From Singulisphaera acidiphila DSM 18658 (GTDB taxonomy: Bacteria > Planctomycetota > Planctomycetia > Isosphaerales > Isosphaeraceae): a stretch of DNA of 64,000 nt. The stretch spans positions 5,060,744 to 5,124,743 of the forward strand of contig NC_019892.1 of NCBI RefSeq assembly GCF_000242455.2, in the 5' to 3' direction. A model generated the notes under the pieces. It searched no databases, was not told the DNA's origin, and was given only the letters and a program-made list of their open reading frames with translations. Shown here piece after piece: positions 34,926 to 43,034 of this stretch. Each line of letters starts with the position of its first letter. Position 1 is the first letter of the stretch. The translations under genes and the position numbers were made by a program.

Positions 34926-35006
34926 TGGGTGCCACGGGTTGTACTCAACCCGTGAACGGAAGCCCTGGTTTTTGGCTCACGGGTTGAGTACAACCCGTGG
35001 CACCCA
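34926..35006. repeat. Perfect 30-bp inverted repeat with 21-nt loop
   Basis: Bases 34926-34955 (tgggtgccacgggttgtact...) are exactly complementary to 34977-35006. It lies in the 259-base gap between genes 2 and 3 of the protease operon (34790-35048). It could act as a partial terminator or RNA stabiliser between them, or be a small mobile palindrome. No T-run is adjacent. Confidence 0.9.
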
Positions 35007-35048
35007 ACAGCATGGGCTTAATCAGGGCAGCCCATGGTGGCCAACAGC

Positions 35049-36938
35049 TTAGGGTTTGGGGCCTGGATAGAGTTTGGCGGCGAACTTCTTGTCCCCCTCC
35101 GAGAAATCCGTGTTCCATTCCACGACAAGGCCTTCGGCCAACCCGGCGGGGATGGGGAACATCATGATCGACTTCGGGTCGAATGCGCGGTACTTGGGAT
35201 TCTCGAATTTCGGAGCGACATCGAAGATCGTCGTCTGGATCACCGAGAGCGGCCAGTTGTTGGGCGGGCCGCCGTAAAAATCGATCACGGCCTGCTTATT
35301 CCAGCGAATATTTGCATTTGGGTTTTCTTGTTCGTGGATGAGGCCGATGACGTGGCCGAACTCGTGGCGGATGAGGCGTGCCGCGTCCGCCTCGTTGCTG
35401 GTGGTCCGCACCTGGCCGAGGTTGATCGTCGGCTGGTCGGCCGCCACCGTCAGGGCGTTGGTCCCGATCACCGACCATGAGCCCGGTTGCGCGAAGGTGA
35501 GCCGGATCGGAGCGTCCGTTGCCCGCGAGTCGAAGTCGAATTTCAGGTTGGTGAACTGCGACCACTCCGTAGCGTACTTCTTGACGAGCGCCTTGACGTT
35601 GTCGTCGCCGTCGAGGAAGTGCACCGCGAGGATCGCACCGTTCTTCCAGAGCCGCCACTGGCCCTTGAAATAGGGGTCGCGGGCCAGCGCCGGCGAGACG
35701 ATCGGGACGTTCTCGTCGTGTGCGTCGCGCTTGACCTGGGCTTGTTGCGCGAAATCCTGCTCCTTGCTGGCCGCGATCCGGAGCATGATCGTGTTCAACT
35801 CCGTGGCCTTGCCGAGTTCCTTGTTCCTCTCGAGATTTTGAGCCAGGGATTTTCGGAGTTCTTCATTCAAATCCTCAGCGTTTTTTCTGGCCTTTTCCGC
35901 CTCCGCCTTCTCTCTAGAAAGCTTATCCTTTGAGTTGTTCATGTATGTTATATATTTGTCGTCAACTGCTTTTTTGTCGGCTATGGTTTTTTGCAACGTC
36001 ATGGAGAGCTTTGCCGACGCAGCCAATCCCAAGAGGGCGGCAATGGCCAGGGCTCCGAAGACGCACTTCCAGAATCGATTCCGTTCGTTCTTCCGACGGT
36101 CTTTGTAGCGACACTCTTCGATGAACCTCTGCTCGGCCTCGCTCCGGTTCTGATAGGTCCTCACCTCCTCCAGGTCTTCCCACTTGATGAGTCTGTTCGC
36201 CGGACGTCCCTCGCGGTTCCACTGCTCGGCCATCTCGCGGAAAGCCCGCCTGGCATCGAGCCACTTCTGGTAGGTTGGCCAGGACGTGAGGAGTTCGTTT
36301 GACCGGAGGTGGACGCGCTCGGCCTCGGGAGTCTCCCCTTTCGTGACCTGGATCACGCCGATCTTCGCCAGGCCGGAGACCGCCCGATCGACCGATTCAT
36401 TGGAAGAAAAGACATCATAGAGGGCGGCCTTGGTTGTCGAGACCGGCTCGAAGGTCTGGCCGTCCGCTCCGAGTCGGGCCAGCCTGAGCAAGACGCAACG
36501 GGCCACAGACTCGTCCTGAGGCGGGAGTGTTGCCAGCCAGCGGTCGGCATCCTCGACGGCCTTGCGCACCGTCGAGGGGTCGAATTCGGCGAGCAGGGTC
36601 TCCTCGAACTTCGGCTTGAGGAGGTCGCATTTCTTACCGCCATCGCCATCGCTATCGCCGTTGGCCCTCGCTGCGCTGGCCAGTTGGGCCGTCCAGAAAT
36701 TCATCAGCCCTTGGACCGAGGCACGATCCTCGCGGGCGTCGAGGAGCGTGCCCGTGGCGGCCGCCCGGGACAGGAAGTGCCGGACCCGTTCGACGCCTCC
36801 CGGACTTGTGAACAGCGATTTCAAGTCTTTCACCAGCAGGGAGTGTTCCCCCTCGGCCACGTCGCGATCGTCAAAAGGCTGCGGAGCGACCTTCGGCGCG
36901 GAAGCGGCCGTTGGCGTAAGCTTGGGCTGTGCAGACAT
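35049..36938 (-). CDS. STAND-like winged-helix membrane protein with C-terminal astacin-type metalloprotease (gene 2)
   Basis: The 629-residue protein starts MSAQPKLTPTAASAPKVAPQ; aggag lies eight bases before 36938. Residues about 30-280 resemble the C-terminal winged-helix and helical part of nSTAND ATPases (LPPQDESVARCVLLRLARLG; ELLTSWPTYQKWLDARRAFR; then WNREGRPANRLIKWEDLEEV). No Walker A motif occurs, so the ATPase module itself is absent. A membrane helix follows at 289-309 (FWKCVFGALAIAALLGLA), then a coiled coil (about 315-390). The C-terminus is an astacin (M12A)-type protease with HEFGHVIGLIHEQENPN (His525, His529, His535) and a Met-turn SIMMFP. The topology suggests a membrane-anchored protease. 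The gap to gene 1 is 41 bases. Confidence 0.85.
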   Translation of the reverse strand: MSAQPKLTPTAASAPKVAPQPFDDRDVAEGEHSLLVKDLKSLFTSPGGVERVRHFLSRAAATGTLLDAREDRASVQGLMNFWTAQLASAARANGDSDGDGGKKCDLLKPKFEETLLAEFDPSTVRKAVEDADRWLATLPPQDESVARCVLLRLARLGADGQTFEPVSTTKAALYDVFSSNESVDRAVSGLAKIGVIQVTKGETPEAERVHLRSNELLTSWPTYQKWLDARRAFREMAEQWNREGRPANRLIKWEDLEEVRTYQNRSEAEQRFIEECRYKDRRKNERNRFWKCVFGALAIAALLGLAASAKLSMTLQKTIADKKAVDDKYITYMNNSKDKLSREKAEAEKARKNAEDLNEELRKSLAQNLERNKELGKATELNTIMLRIAASKEQDFAQQAQVKRDAHDENVPIVSPALARDPYFKGQWRLWKNGAILAVHFLDGDDNVKALVKKYATEWSQFTNLKFDFDSRATDAPIRLTFAQPGSWSVIGTNALTVAADQPTINLGQVRTTSNEADAARLIRHEFGHVIGLIHEQENPNANIRWNKQAVIDFYGGPPNNWPLSVIQTTIFDVAPKFENPKYRAFDPKSIMMFPIPAGLAEGLVVEWNTDFSEGDKKFAAKLYPGPKP

Positions 36939-36979
36939 CCGAATCACTCCTGAATAAAAAAAGCCGGGACTCGTCCGTC

Positions 36980-38665
36980 TCAGTTGACCTGAGTTGCCGT
37001 CCGCAGTTGTGCGTCCAGGATGCCGGCTTCCTGGACGAGGCTGTTGGTCACGTCCAGGAGTTCTTCATCGAGGGTCAGGAAGAATCGCCGGAAGCGTTCG
37101 ATCAGGAGCGCGAAGATGTTCCCGATCGGCTTGGGAACTTGCGGAGAAAGGCCGGCCGTCGACTCGAACGAGGCGGCCAGTTGGACGATCCGGTTCGCCA
37201 GGGTGTCGGTGGGCCTTCTCAAGGCGAGGCCTTGGAGGTCGGCCTTGACCATATCCCAGCCGGGGACCAGGGCGGGAACAACATTGGCGACCGTCTCCGC
37301 CTGGGCCAGCGACGTCTCGACTCGCTGGCAGCAATCGTGGTCCTTGATCAACACTGAAAGGTTGTCGCAGAGCGTCCGAAAGCGGTTCAGCCGGTCGCGG
37401 AATTCGGCGATGAAGGTAGGCATGAATCCCTCGTCTGGATTGAGGCCGGCGAGGATCACGTCCATCAGGTTCACCAGTTCCAGGGGCTTGAGCCGCTTGG
37501 CACACCTGACCAGCTCGGCATTCAGGCCGGCCTGCTGGTTCGGCAGCGCCCTCAAGACCTCGACGATGCTGGAGAGCGCGTTCAGGTCTCGTTCGGTCAC
37601 GGCATTCCTGAGCGCGCTGACGGCGAGTCCGTAGGCCTCCACCCAGCCGGCGTCGGAGGGGTCTTCCAGCAGCGCGGTGCTTCTCACGGCCGCCTTGTAG
37701 TCCTCGATGAGGTCTTCGCCGATGTTCTCGATCTCGAAAGGATTGTTCGGGTCCTGCTTGAACCGCTCCGCCGCCTGGGAGATCGCCTCACGTTTCGCCT
37801 GGAGGTTGTGCAGTCCTTCGTGCAATTGCTTGAAGCCGCTGAGGTAGCGGAACTGTTCTCGACGCTGGACGAACTTCTCGTTGAACCGGATGACGTCATT
37901 CTTCACCGCGGGCGACATCCCCGGCATCGCCGCCGGGGCAGGGGGCCGGCTCGGCGAATTGACCACCAGATAGCCCTGCTCTTCGAGCCGCTGGCGGATC
38001 GTACGAACGGAGACGGCGTTGAGCCGCAAGGTGTCATCTTCCCGAGCACGGTGAATCCCGACAAATTTCTCGTCGTCTTTTCTGAAGACGCCGCCGCCGC
38101 TGATGCCCGGCCGGGTGCCATCCCCGAGCAACCGGACCACGCCCTGGAACTCGTCGCGATAGGAGAAGGAGTCCGGGGTCCGGGTCGGATTCACCATCCC
38201 CTGGGAGAAGGACAAGGTGCCGCCGGGGTATCCGTAGATCCGGAAGTCACCCGTGAGATCCGAGTCGGCCCATTCGCGAACCGCGGGGGCGGCCGTGCTC
38301 GCCTGGGGGTCGTCGATCTCCAGCACGACCCAGTCGTCCGACGCATTCGAACGCTCGGCCTGGATCACCTCTTCGAGCGTCAGATTCGGCTTGATCTTCA
38401 TCACGATCTTCGCCGTCTTCGCCTGAGCGTCGTTGTAGCCCGTGTCCGGGGCCCAGACGCGCAGTTGGCTCAGCACCGGCCCGAATCCGGGCTTGCGGTC
38501 TTTCGAGGTCCCGCGCACAACGTGGGCACAAGTCAGGAGATAGGTCCTGGGAACTTCCTGATCGCCTTGCCTCTTGAGGCGAATGGCCACGGCGCTCCCC
38601 TCACTCCTGTCGCCATTTGGAGACGTTGCCTCCACAAACCAGATTGCGGTATTAGGATAAGACAA
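36980..38665 (-). CDS. Trypsin-like protease with large helical C-terminal domain (gene 1)
   Basis: The 561-residue protein starts at TTG (38665), supported by aagga about seven bases upstream. Residues 1-245 are a trypsin-fold protease: His48 in YLLTCAHVVRG, Asp110/111 in ASDDWVVLEIDDP, Ser189 in RPGISGGGVF. Residues about 270-560 are almost entirely helical (FNEKFVQRREQFRYLSGFKQ; AERFKQDPNNPFEIENIGED; LIEDYKAAVRSTALLEDPSD), with no known catalytic motif. Trypsin-like domains of this kind are common in bacterial conflict systems, where they pair with helical adaptor domains. No signal peptide, so it is probably cytoplasmic. First gene of the operon on this strand. Confidence 0.85.
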   Translation of the reverse strand: MSYPNTAIWFVEATSPNGDRSEGSAVAIRLKRQGDQEVPRTYLLTCAHVVRGTSKDRKPGFGPVLSQLRVWAPDTGYNDAQAKTAKIVMKIKPNLTLEEVIQAERSNASDDWVVLEIDDPQASTAAPAVREWADSDLTGDFRIYGYPGGTLSFSQGMVNPTRTPDSFSYRDEFQGVVRLLGDGTRPGISGGGVFRKDDEKFVGIHRAREDDTLRLNAVSVRTIRQRLEEQGYLVVNSPSRPPAPAAMPGMSPAVKNDVIRFNEKFVQRREQFRYLSGFKQLHEGLHNLQAKREAISQAAERFKQDPNNPFEIENIGEDLIEDYKAAVRSTALLEDPSDAGWVEAYGLAVSALRNAVTERDLNALSSIVEVLRALPNQQAGLNAELVRCAKRLKPLELVNLMDVILAGLNPDEGFMPTFIAEFRDRLNRFRTLCDNLSVLIKDHDCCQRVETSLAQAETVANVVPALVPGWDMVKADLQGLALRRPTDTLANRIVQLAASFESTAGLSPQVPKPIGNIFALLIERFRRFFLTLDEELLDVTNSLVQEAGILDAQLRTATQVN

Positions 38666-38921
38666 CGGTATGTCCTTGCTATTAATTTGTGAGCGAAATT
38701 AATGCTTTAGTCTTTTGTTTTTCTCGCTCATGTTGTGATTTTCTCTCATCCACGACCCGAGCAACAGGGGGGAGGAAAATTTGATGTTCCGTAAGATTTT
38801 CGCCGACAGCAGGGGATAGCCGTCTTGCTTTTGAAACTGTTGGCCTGTAACGATTTGGGCCTTCTCTTCTTGCGCCGTGCTTGCTTCTGTCCCAGCTTCT
38901 GCACGCTCCCATCAGCAGTCG

Positions 38922-39331
38922 CCTGTGGGGCGAAGGTCGGGCCGTAACTGTGCTGTACGGCCAGAGCATGCGCCAGGGCCTGAACCGCGACTTGGGGTTC
39001 ACCGCAGACGACCGCTCGGAGAACCTGCGTCGTTCGTCGCCCCCCGCACGAGGCAGTGCGCGCGAAGGCGAAGCCGTTGATCGGCCGTGACCGTGTTCTG
39101 GAGGTGTACTGCACTGCGCTGATGGAGGTGCTGCGTGCCCGCGACCAGAGCGGCGCGTACCAGTTGGCCGACGCGGGGAAGATCGCGCAGATGCCTGGTG
39201 TGATCGCTGCGTTCGAGGAGCCGAAAACGCCCGACCTTGTGCTGGAGACCGACCGGATCAGCGTGGACGAGTGCGTCAGCCGCATCGTCGAGTTGATGAA
39301 GTCGAAGGGTTATATGCTCTCGCGATTGTAA
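38922..39331 (+). pseudogene. Degraded second copy of the cysC 3' end
   Basis: Matches 31886-32350. It encodes LWGEGRAVTVLYGQSMRQGL and NRDLGFTADDRSENLRRS. About 55 bases are lost between two 'gttcg' repeats, changing frame. The other frame then continues LIGRDRVLEVYCTALMEVLR to the identical C-terminus ELMKSKGYMLSR and a stop. The same unusual YGQSMRQGLN motif is present, so the copy comes from this cysNC. Similarity continues past the stop to about 39500, matching 32351-32500 (with an insertion of about 35 bases). Confidence 0.93.
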
Positions 39332-39579
39332 GTGGCTCGTGGGATCATCCCTCCCCCCTGATCTTAGGGCCAGGGGAGGGGACTCAGAGGCCCTGACGTG
39401 TCGGCCTGGTGATTGGTGATCGAAGACGGTTGAGATTGCCTGCTCCGCGCCACCGGTCTCTTGGAGGCGTCGTCCCGCACGGCGAGGCGGCCTGAGCCGA
39501 GATGGCTCGAGAGCAGTGGGGCTCCCTCAGCATCGAGAGGACCTCATTGCGGGCCGTGTAAGGGGGCATTCAACCTCTA

Positions 39580-39657
39580 GGAACGCTGACGCAACAACTT
39601 CCCGGTACTGAACCACCCGTTCCCACAGAAATCAGGAAGTTGTTGCGTCAGCGTTCC
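39580..39657. repeat. 23-bp perfect inverted repeat, 32 bases apart
   Basis: ggaacgctgacgcaacaact.. (39580-39602) is exactly complementary to 39635-39657. A 78-bp palindromic unit like this, immediately beside REP repeats and IS ends, looks like a small non-autonomous element (MITE-like). Confidence 0.9.
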
Positions 39658-39658
39658 A

Positions 39659-39695
39659 AGGGGCGACCGTTTAAAGCATTGAGGTGAAACCCCTG
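39659..39695. repeat. REP-type repeat unit (copy 4)
   Basis: aggggcgaccgtttaaagca, then ttgaggtgaaacccctgg. A variant of the dispersed unit, immediately after the 23-bp palindrome. Confidence 0.65.
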
Positions 39696-39725
39696 GAGAT
39701 ATGGCGAACTTGTATCAGAATGTTT

Positions 39726-39771
39726 TGCAGCCCCGAAGGGGCGACCGTTTTTAGCCAGGGGTGAAACCCTT
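39726..39771. repeat. REP-type repeat unit (copy 5), flanking an IS4-type end
   Basis: tgcagccccgaaggggcgac, then gtttttagccaggggtgaaa and cccttg, ending exactly at the truncated IS4-type terminal repeat. This is the same REP-to-element junction as at 18966 and 20521. Confidence 0.75.
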
Positions 39772-39772
39772 G

Positions 39773-39838
39773 TCCTTACCAAGAACGTTTGTGCAGTAAT
39801 GCTACTCCAAGCGAAGGTCCAGCTCAGCCCCCTGAACC
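39773..39838 (-). mobile_element. Truncated right end of an IS4-type element
   Basis: In reverse orientation this is the last 66 or so bases of the element at 18966-20521: terminal repeat ccttaccaagaacg, then gtgcagtaatgctactccaa and the final codons of the transposase. It stops where the ISAs1 element begins at 39839, so the later insertion (and a deletion) removed the rest. Confidence 0.88.
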
Positions 39839-41142
39839 CAGGGCCAGCGCATATCAAACACGCTGTAGTGAAAGGACTTGCGTGAGGTAGTCCGTATTAA
39901 TCATACAGGACATCATCTTTCCACGTAGGCTATCCTTGTCGGGATGACGCTTCAGCAGCGTCACGGCGAACCGCCGAAGCCAGCTCAAGTTGTTCCCCAA
40001 AGTCCGCTCGCGAGTGCGGTGCTCATCTTCGCGAAAGTTCACATCGAGTACCCAGTGCATCGACTCGATACTCCAGTGACCGCGGACCGCTTCGCCGAAA
40101 CGCTTGCCGCTCAGATAGTGGCTGCTGAGATAGTAACGCACCTCGTCCGACTCCGTCCCATCGGCATGCTGCGTGATTCGCACCGCATAGCCAATTGCCT
40201 TGATCCAGGGCCAATCCTTCAGCGGCGCGAAATCAGTCGGCACCTTGACCAGATAATAGGAACGCTCGTCGATGCGGCCGTGCCCGGCATCACGGGTCTC
40301 GTCGTATCGATAGTGGAGGTCCTCGAGATCGCGTTCCAGGTGGTCGAGGAAGAACGCTTGGATCGCGGTTGCGAGCTTCGGCGGATTGTCTTTGACGGCG
40401 ATCACGCAGTCGCCGCCACCGTCAACGATCTGCTCGACAATCGCTTTCTGGCAGCCCATCGCGTCGATCGTGATGAGCGTATCCGTGAGGTCAATCTGCT
40501 CGAGAAGTTTTGGGATGGCTGTGATCTCGTTGGACTTGGCGTCGGTGGCCACCTGACCCAGCGCAATGCCCTGCTCGCTGGCCCAGGCGCTGACAATGTG
40601 CAGATTGCCAAGACCTTTGGCCGCATCGTGCGATCCGCGACAGGCTTTGCCGTCGATAGCGACGTGTCGGCGGGAGTTCTCAGTGTCGGCGGGGATCGCG
40701 TCGCAGATCCAGTCCTGGAAGCAGCGTTGAAAGGCTTCGGGTTTCAGCGCCATGAGCAAGCGTCGGATGCAATCCCGTGAGGGGATGCCGTTGGGCAGGG
40801 CCAGATGCAGGGCCAGCCAGGACTCACGATTCTTGGCCCAGCGATGAATGGCGGTAGGGCCATCGCATCCGCAGATGACGGCGCGACCGCGATGACAGCG
40901 ATATCGACCATCAAGTGCCGACGATTGCGTGCGTGGCGGGGATCGGAGAGCGATTCGAAATAAGAGCCGATGGAGCCGACATCGACGGGCTTGGCCATGG
41001 GAGGCATCCTGGGATCGGTCGGTGTCGGCCTCCGCACACCCGGAGTGCAGTAAGCCGATTCACGAGGACCGATTCAAAGATAACGAGCCACGGTCTGTCG
41101 CGCCAGACTACTCAGGCCGCACAGTTATACGCGCTGGCCCTG
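39839..41142 (-). mobile_element. ISAs1-family insertion sequence with a frameshifted transposase
   Basis: Ends are 16-base inverted repeats: cagggccagcgcatat (39839-39854) and the complement of cagggccagcgcgtat (41127-41142), with one mismatch. The element is about 1.3 kb. Left of it is the truncated IS4-type end; right of it is an immunity-type gene without its first codons. The flanks do not show a matching target duplication, which fits a deletion after insertion. A partial second copy is at 63268-63559. Confidence 0.85.
39854..40998 (-). pseudogene. ISAs1-family transposase, one frameshift
   Basis: The N-terminus from 40998 reads MAKPVDVGSIGSYFESLSDP, then RHARNRRHLMVDIAVIAV. Around 40885 one base is missing, and the next frame continues VICGCDGPTAIHRWAKNRES, WLALHLALPNGIPS and then LLMALKPEAFQRCFQDWI to the end. 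Catalytic features of ISAs1 (DDE_Tnp_1-type) are present after the break: HVAIDGKACRGS, LITIDAMGCQKAI and HWSIESMHWVLDVNFRED. The single-base loss breaks the protein near residue 40. It could be a recent mutation or, less likely, a programmed frameshift. Confidence 0.85.
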
Positions 41143-41643
41143 TACTGGAACGGTATCGTACCGCCGCCAGGCGTTCCCATCCCCGAGGGTTGGGTTTGGG
41201 GCGATCCTGATGGACCCGTATGCGACTATGACCGGGCCGGGGACGTCGATGACTACGTCGGGATGGTTGAGGTTGGCCCTGGCTTTGGCTTGGTTCTCTG
41301 GGATCAACCTATGCGGACAGCCTTCATCCCCTCTGACGACGGAGGAATTCTGGTCCGTTGGGGCCATGCCTATGGGGAGGACGAGGTTTGGCAAGCCGTC
41401 GGTCGTGCAGAGGAGGCGAATTGGTCGCAAACCGAACATCGGTTGCAGGTCAGTCAGGGCCCCCTTCTCGTCATCGATGCCGCTTATGAGGGGTCTGAAC
41501 GCCCGCCGCACGAAGGCGGCGGTGATCCGAACTGGCTGGAGTTCACGCTGCCAAAAGGGCAATACCGCGTGGACTTCGCCGACTTCAGTCCCAATGAGCG
41601 GACCTGGTTGATCCTCGTTCGGCTGTCACGAACACTGCTTTGA
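41143..41643 (+). pseudogene. Imm21-type immunity protein, 5' end removed by the ISAs1 insertion
   Basis: The open frame runs from inside the insertion sequence. The native part begins YWNGIVPPPGVPIPEGWVWG. The following pattern is that of Imm21 immunity proteins: CDYDRAGDVDDYVGMVEVGP, GFGLVLWDQPMRTAFIPSDD, GGILVRWGHAYGED, GPLLVIDAAYEG, and LPKGQYRVDFADFSPNERTW. Only the first 20 or so residues (normally ..SSGGPLLLLP) are missing. A fusion product might still be made from a start in the IS end. Imm21 proteins neutralise polymorphic toxins; no toxin is adjacent. Confidence 0.75.
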
Positions 41644-41733
41644 GTGGCACCGTCTGAAGTGGGTATGGACCGTGAAGACTCGTCCCTGGCCCTGAATCCA
41701 ACGATTCTCCCGAGGCAGGCGAAGGATCGAGCA

Positions 41734-42003
41734 ATGCGATTCATGGTGCGGCGGCTGATGATCGCTGTGGCGGGCCTAGCCTGGGTGTTCGGCGGTGTTA
41801 CGTGCGGCCTCCGAAAAACGGAGAACCGACTCGTCGTCGAGAACCGATCGGGACCAACCCTCGCTTTATTGCAGATTTCTTTAAGCACCGGCCTGGGCAG
41901 AATCCTGAGCGATTTCCAGTTCCGCTCTTTGTTGGTCATCGTCACCTATGGTGATGGTCGACGAGTTGGGAAGGTCGTGACGATCCCTCACCGAGACCTG
42001 TGA
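41734..42003 (+). CDS. Small planctomycete-type membrane-anchored protein
   Basis: The 89-residue protein starts MRFMVRRLMIAVAGLAWVFG, with aagga eight bases upstream; the R-x-x-V-R-R-L-M-I-A-V-A opening plus single membrane helix is lineage-typical. The rest (RLVVENRSGPTLALLQISLS; FRSLLVIVTYGDGRRVGKVV) is beta-rich and probably extracytoplasmic. No function known. It follows the Imm21-like gene by 90 bases and precedes two more small membrane genes. Confidence 0.65.
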   Translation: MRFMVRRLMIAVAGLAWVFGGVTCGLRKTENRLVVENRSGPTLALLQISLSTGLGRILSDFQFRSLLVIVTYGDGRRVGKVVTIPHRDL

Positions 42004-42077
42004 CGCGGGCCGTCAGCGTTGAGTTTCAATGAACGGGCCGAGACTTTCTCATCCGGCCAACGCGAACGGGACACCAG

Positions 42078-42443
42078 ATGAATCAGTTTAAGCGGTGGCC
42101 GTTGGCCTTACCGGCACTCGTGCTCGAAGCCTGGATCGCCCTCTCACTCTTCTTCGCACCGGGATGGGCGAATGGCTGGCCTTTCGGACTGACGATCCAT
42201 GCGGTCTGGTCTGGTGGGATGGCGGTAATTGGCTGTCTCATGCTCATGACGCTGGCAGCAGGCATTGGGGCAGCCATCAGTTCCCTCCTGGTCAGGTATC
42301 ATGTCGAACTTCGGCTCGCCTGGCTGGTCTATAGGGCTTGGCTCTGGGTCTGTACCATCGCCATAGCGATCCTGGGAATCGTCATGTATCGCACCCTGTT
42401 CGCTGAGGCGCTTAGGATGTGGCCGAACGGTTACCATCCTTGA
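42078..42443 (+). CDS. Small three-helix membrane protein
   Basis: The 121-residue protein starts MNQFKRWPLALPALVLEAWI. Helices near 8-27, 40-73 (VWSGGMAVIGCLMLMTLAAG) and 83-108 (LVYRAWLWVCTIAIAILGIV). Short basic loops, no known motif. It is in a row of small plus-strand membrane genes, possibly one transcript. Confidence 0.65.
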   Translation: MNQFKRWPLALPALVLEAWIALSLFFAPGWANGWPFGLTIHAVWSGGMAVIGCLMLMTLAAGIGAAISSLLVRYHVELRLAWLVYRAWLWVCTIAIAILGIVMYRTLFAEALRMWPNGYHP

Positions 42444-42564
42444 GGCCAGCGATGCCGACCTGCCTGAGGGAATGAGAGATGGAACGACCTCGCTTTACGT
42501 TCATGACGATGCGACGCCCCCGCCTATCGTGATACGCTTCAAGAGACAATCGGCAAAGCCGTGA
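42444..42564 (+). pseudogene. Orphan 3' end of a paralogue of the next gene
   Basis: One frame ends SLYVHDDATPPPIVIRFKRQ then SAKP and a stop. This parallels the end of the gene at 42577-42969 (FHQDATPPAIVIRHKSGSAKP), and even the following bases (gtgaggaga) match. A tandem duplication is therefore likely, with most of the first copy deleted. Confidence 0.7.
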
Positions 42565-42576
42565 GGAGACTCAACG

Positions 42577-42969
42577 ATGCGACCGCCCCGCGTGAAGCTG
42601 AGAGCGGGCATCTTCAAAAACCAACTTCGCCGTCCTCATCTCTCAATCGCGGAGATTATGGGCTTGGTAGCGGTCGTCGCTGTCTGCTGCGTTTGGCCGG
42701 TGATGATAGGCCCGTTGCTTGCCTCCTCCCTCACTTGGCTTCCCCATGTTAAGGCTGGTCTCTCCCTGATCTGGACGATCATCGTCATCGGTTCCGTTCT
42801 CGGGTTTATAATGGCCAAGACTGCTACGATTCCCGCACGAAGCGTGGCACTGAGTCGTGATGCCGCAAACCCACCGTTTAGCGACCTGACCCAAGGGCAA
42901 CGTTTTCACCAGGATGCCACACCCCCGGCGATCGTGATTCGCCACAAGAGCGGGTCGGCAAAGCCGTGA
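42577..42969 (+). CDS. Small membrane protein with conserved DATPP tail
   Basis: The 130-residue protein starts MRPPRVKLRAGIFKNQLRRP behind gaggag. Two helices: IMGLVAVVAVCCVWPVMIGP (residues about 28-47) and LIWTIIVIGSVLGFIMA (about 63-80). The cytoplasmic or extracytoplasmic tail ends QDATPPAIVIRHKSGSAKP, which is duplicated just upstream at 42507-42564. After the stop another gaggag occurs, but the next frame is cut by the IS5 element. Confidence 0.65.
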   Translation: MRPPRVKLRAGIFKNQLRRPHLSIAEIMGLVAVVAVCCVWPVMIGPLLASSLTWLPHVKAGLSLIWTIIVIGSVLGFIMAKTATIPARSVALSRDAANPPFSDLTQGQRFHQDATPPAIVIRHKSGSAKP

Positions 42970-43034
42970 GGAGATCCAGTGATGTGATTGCCCGAGTGCG
43001 GGGCAGGGGGCGACGATTGACGACCGTGGCCTTA

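Noticed and set aside
40885..40886. Programmed frameshift in the ISAs1 transposase
   Set aside because: No slippery sequence or following structure is apparent, and the family normally has a single frame. A simple one-base deletion is more likely.
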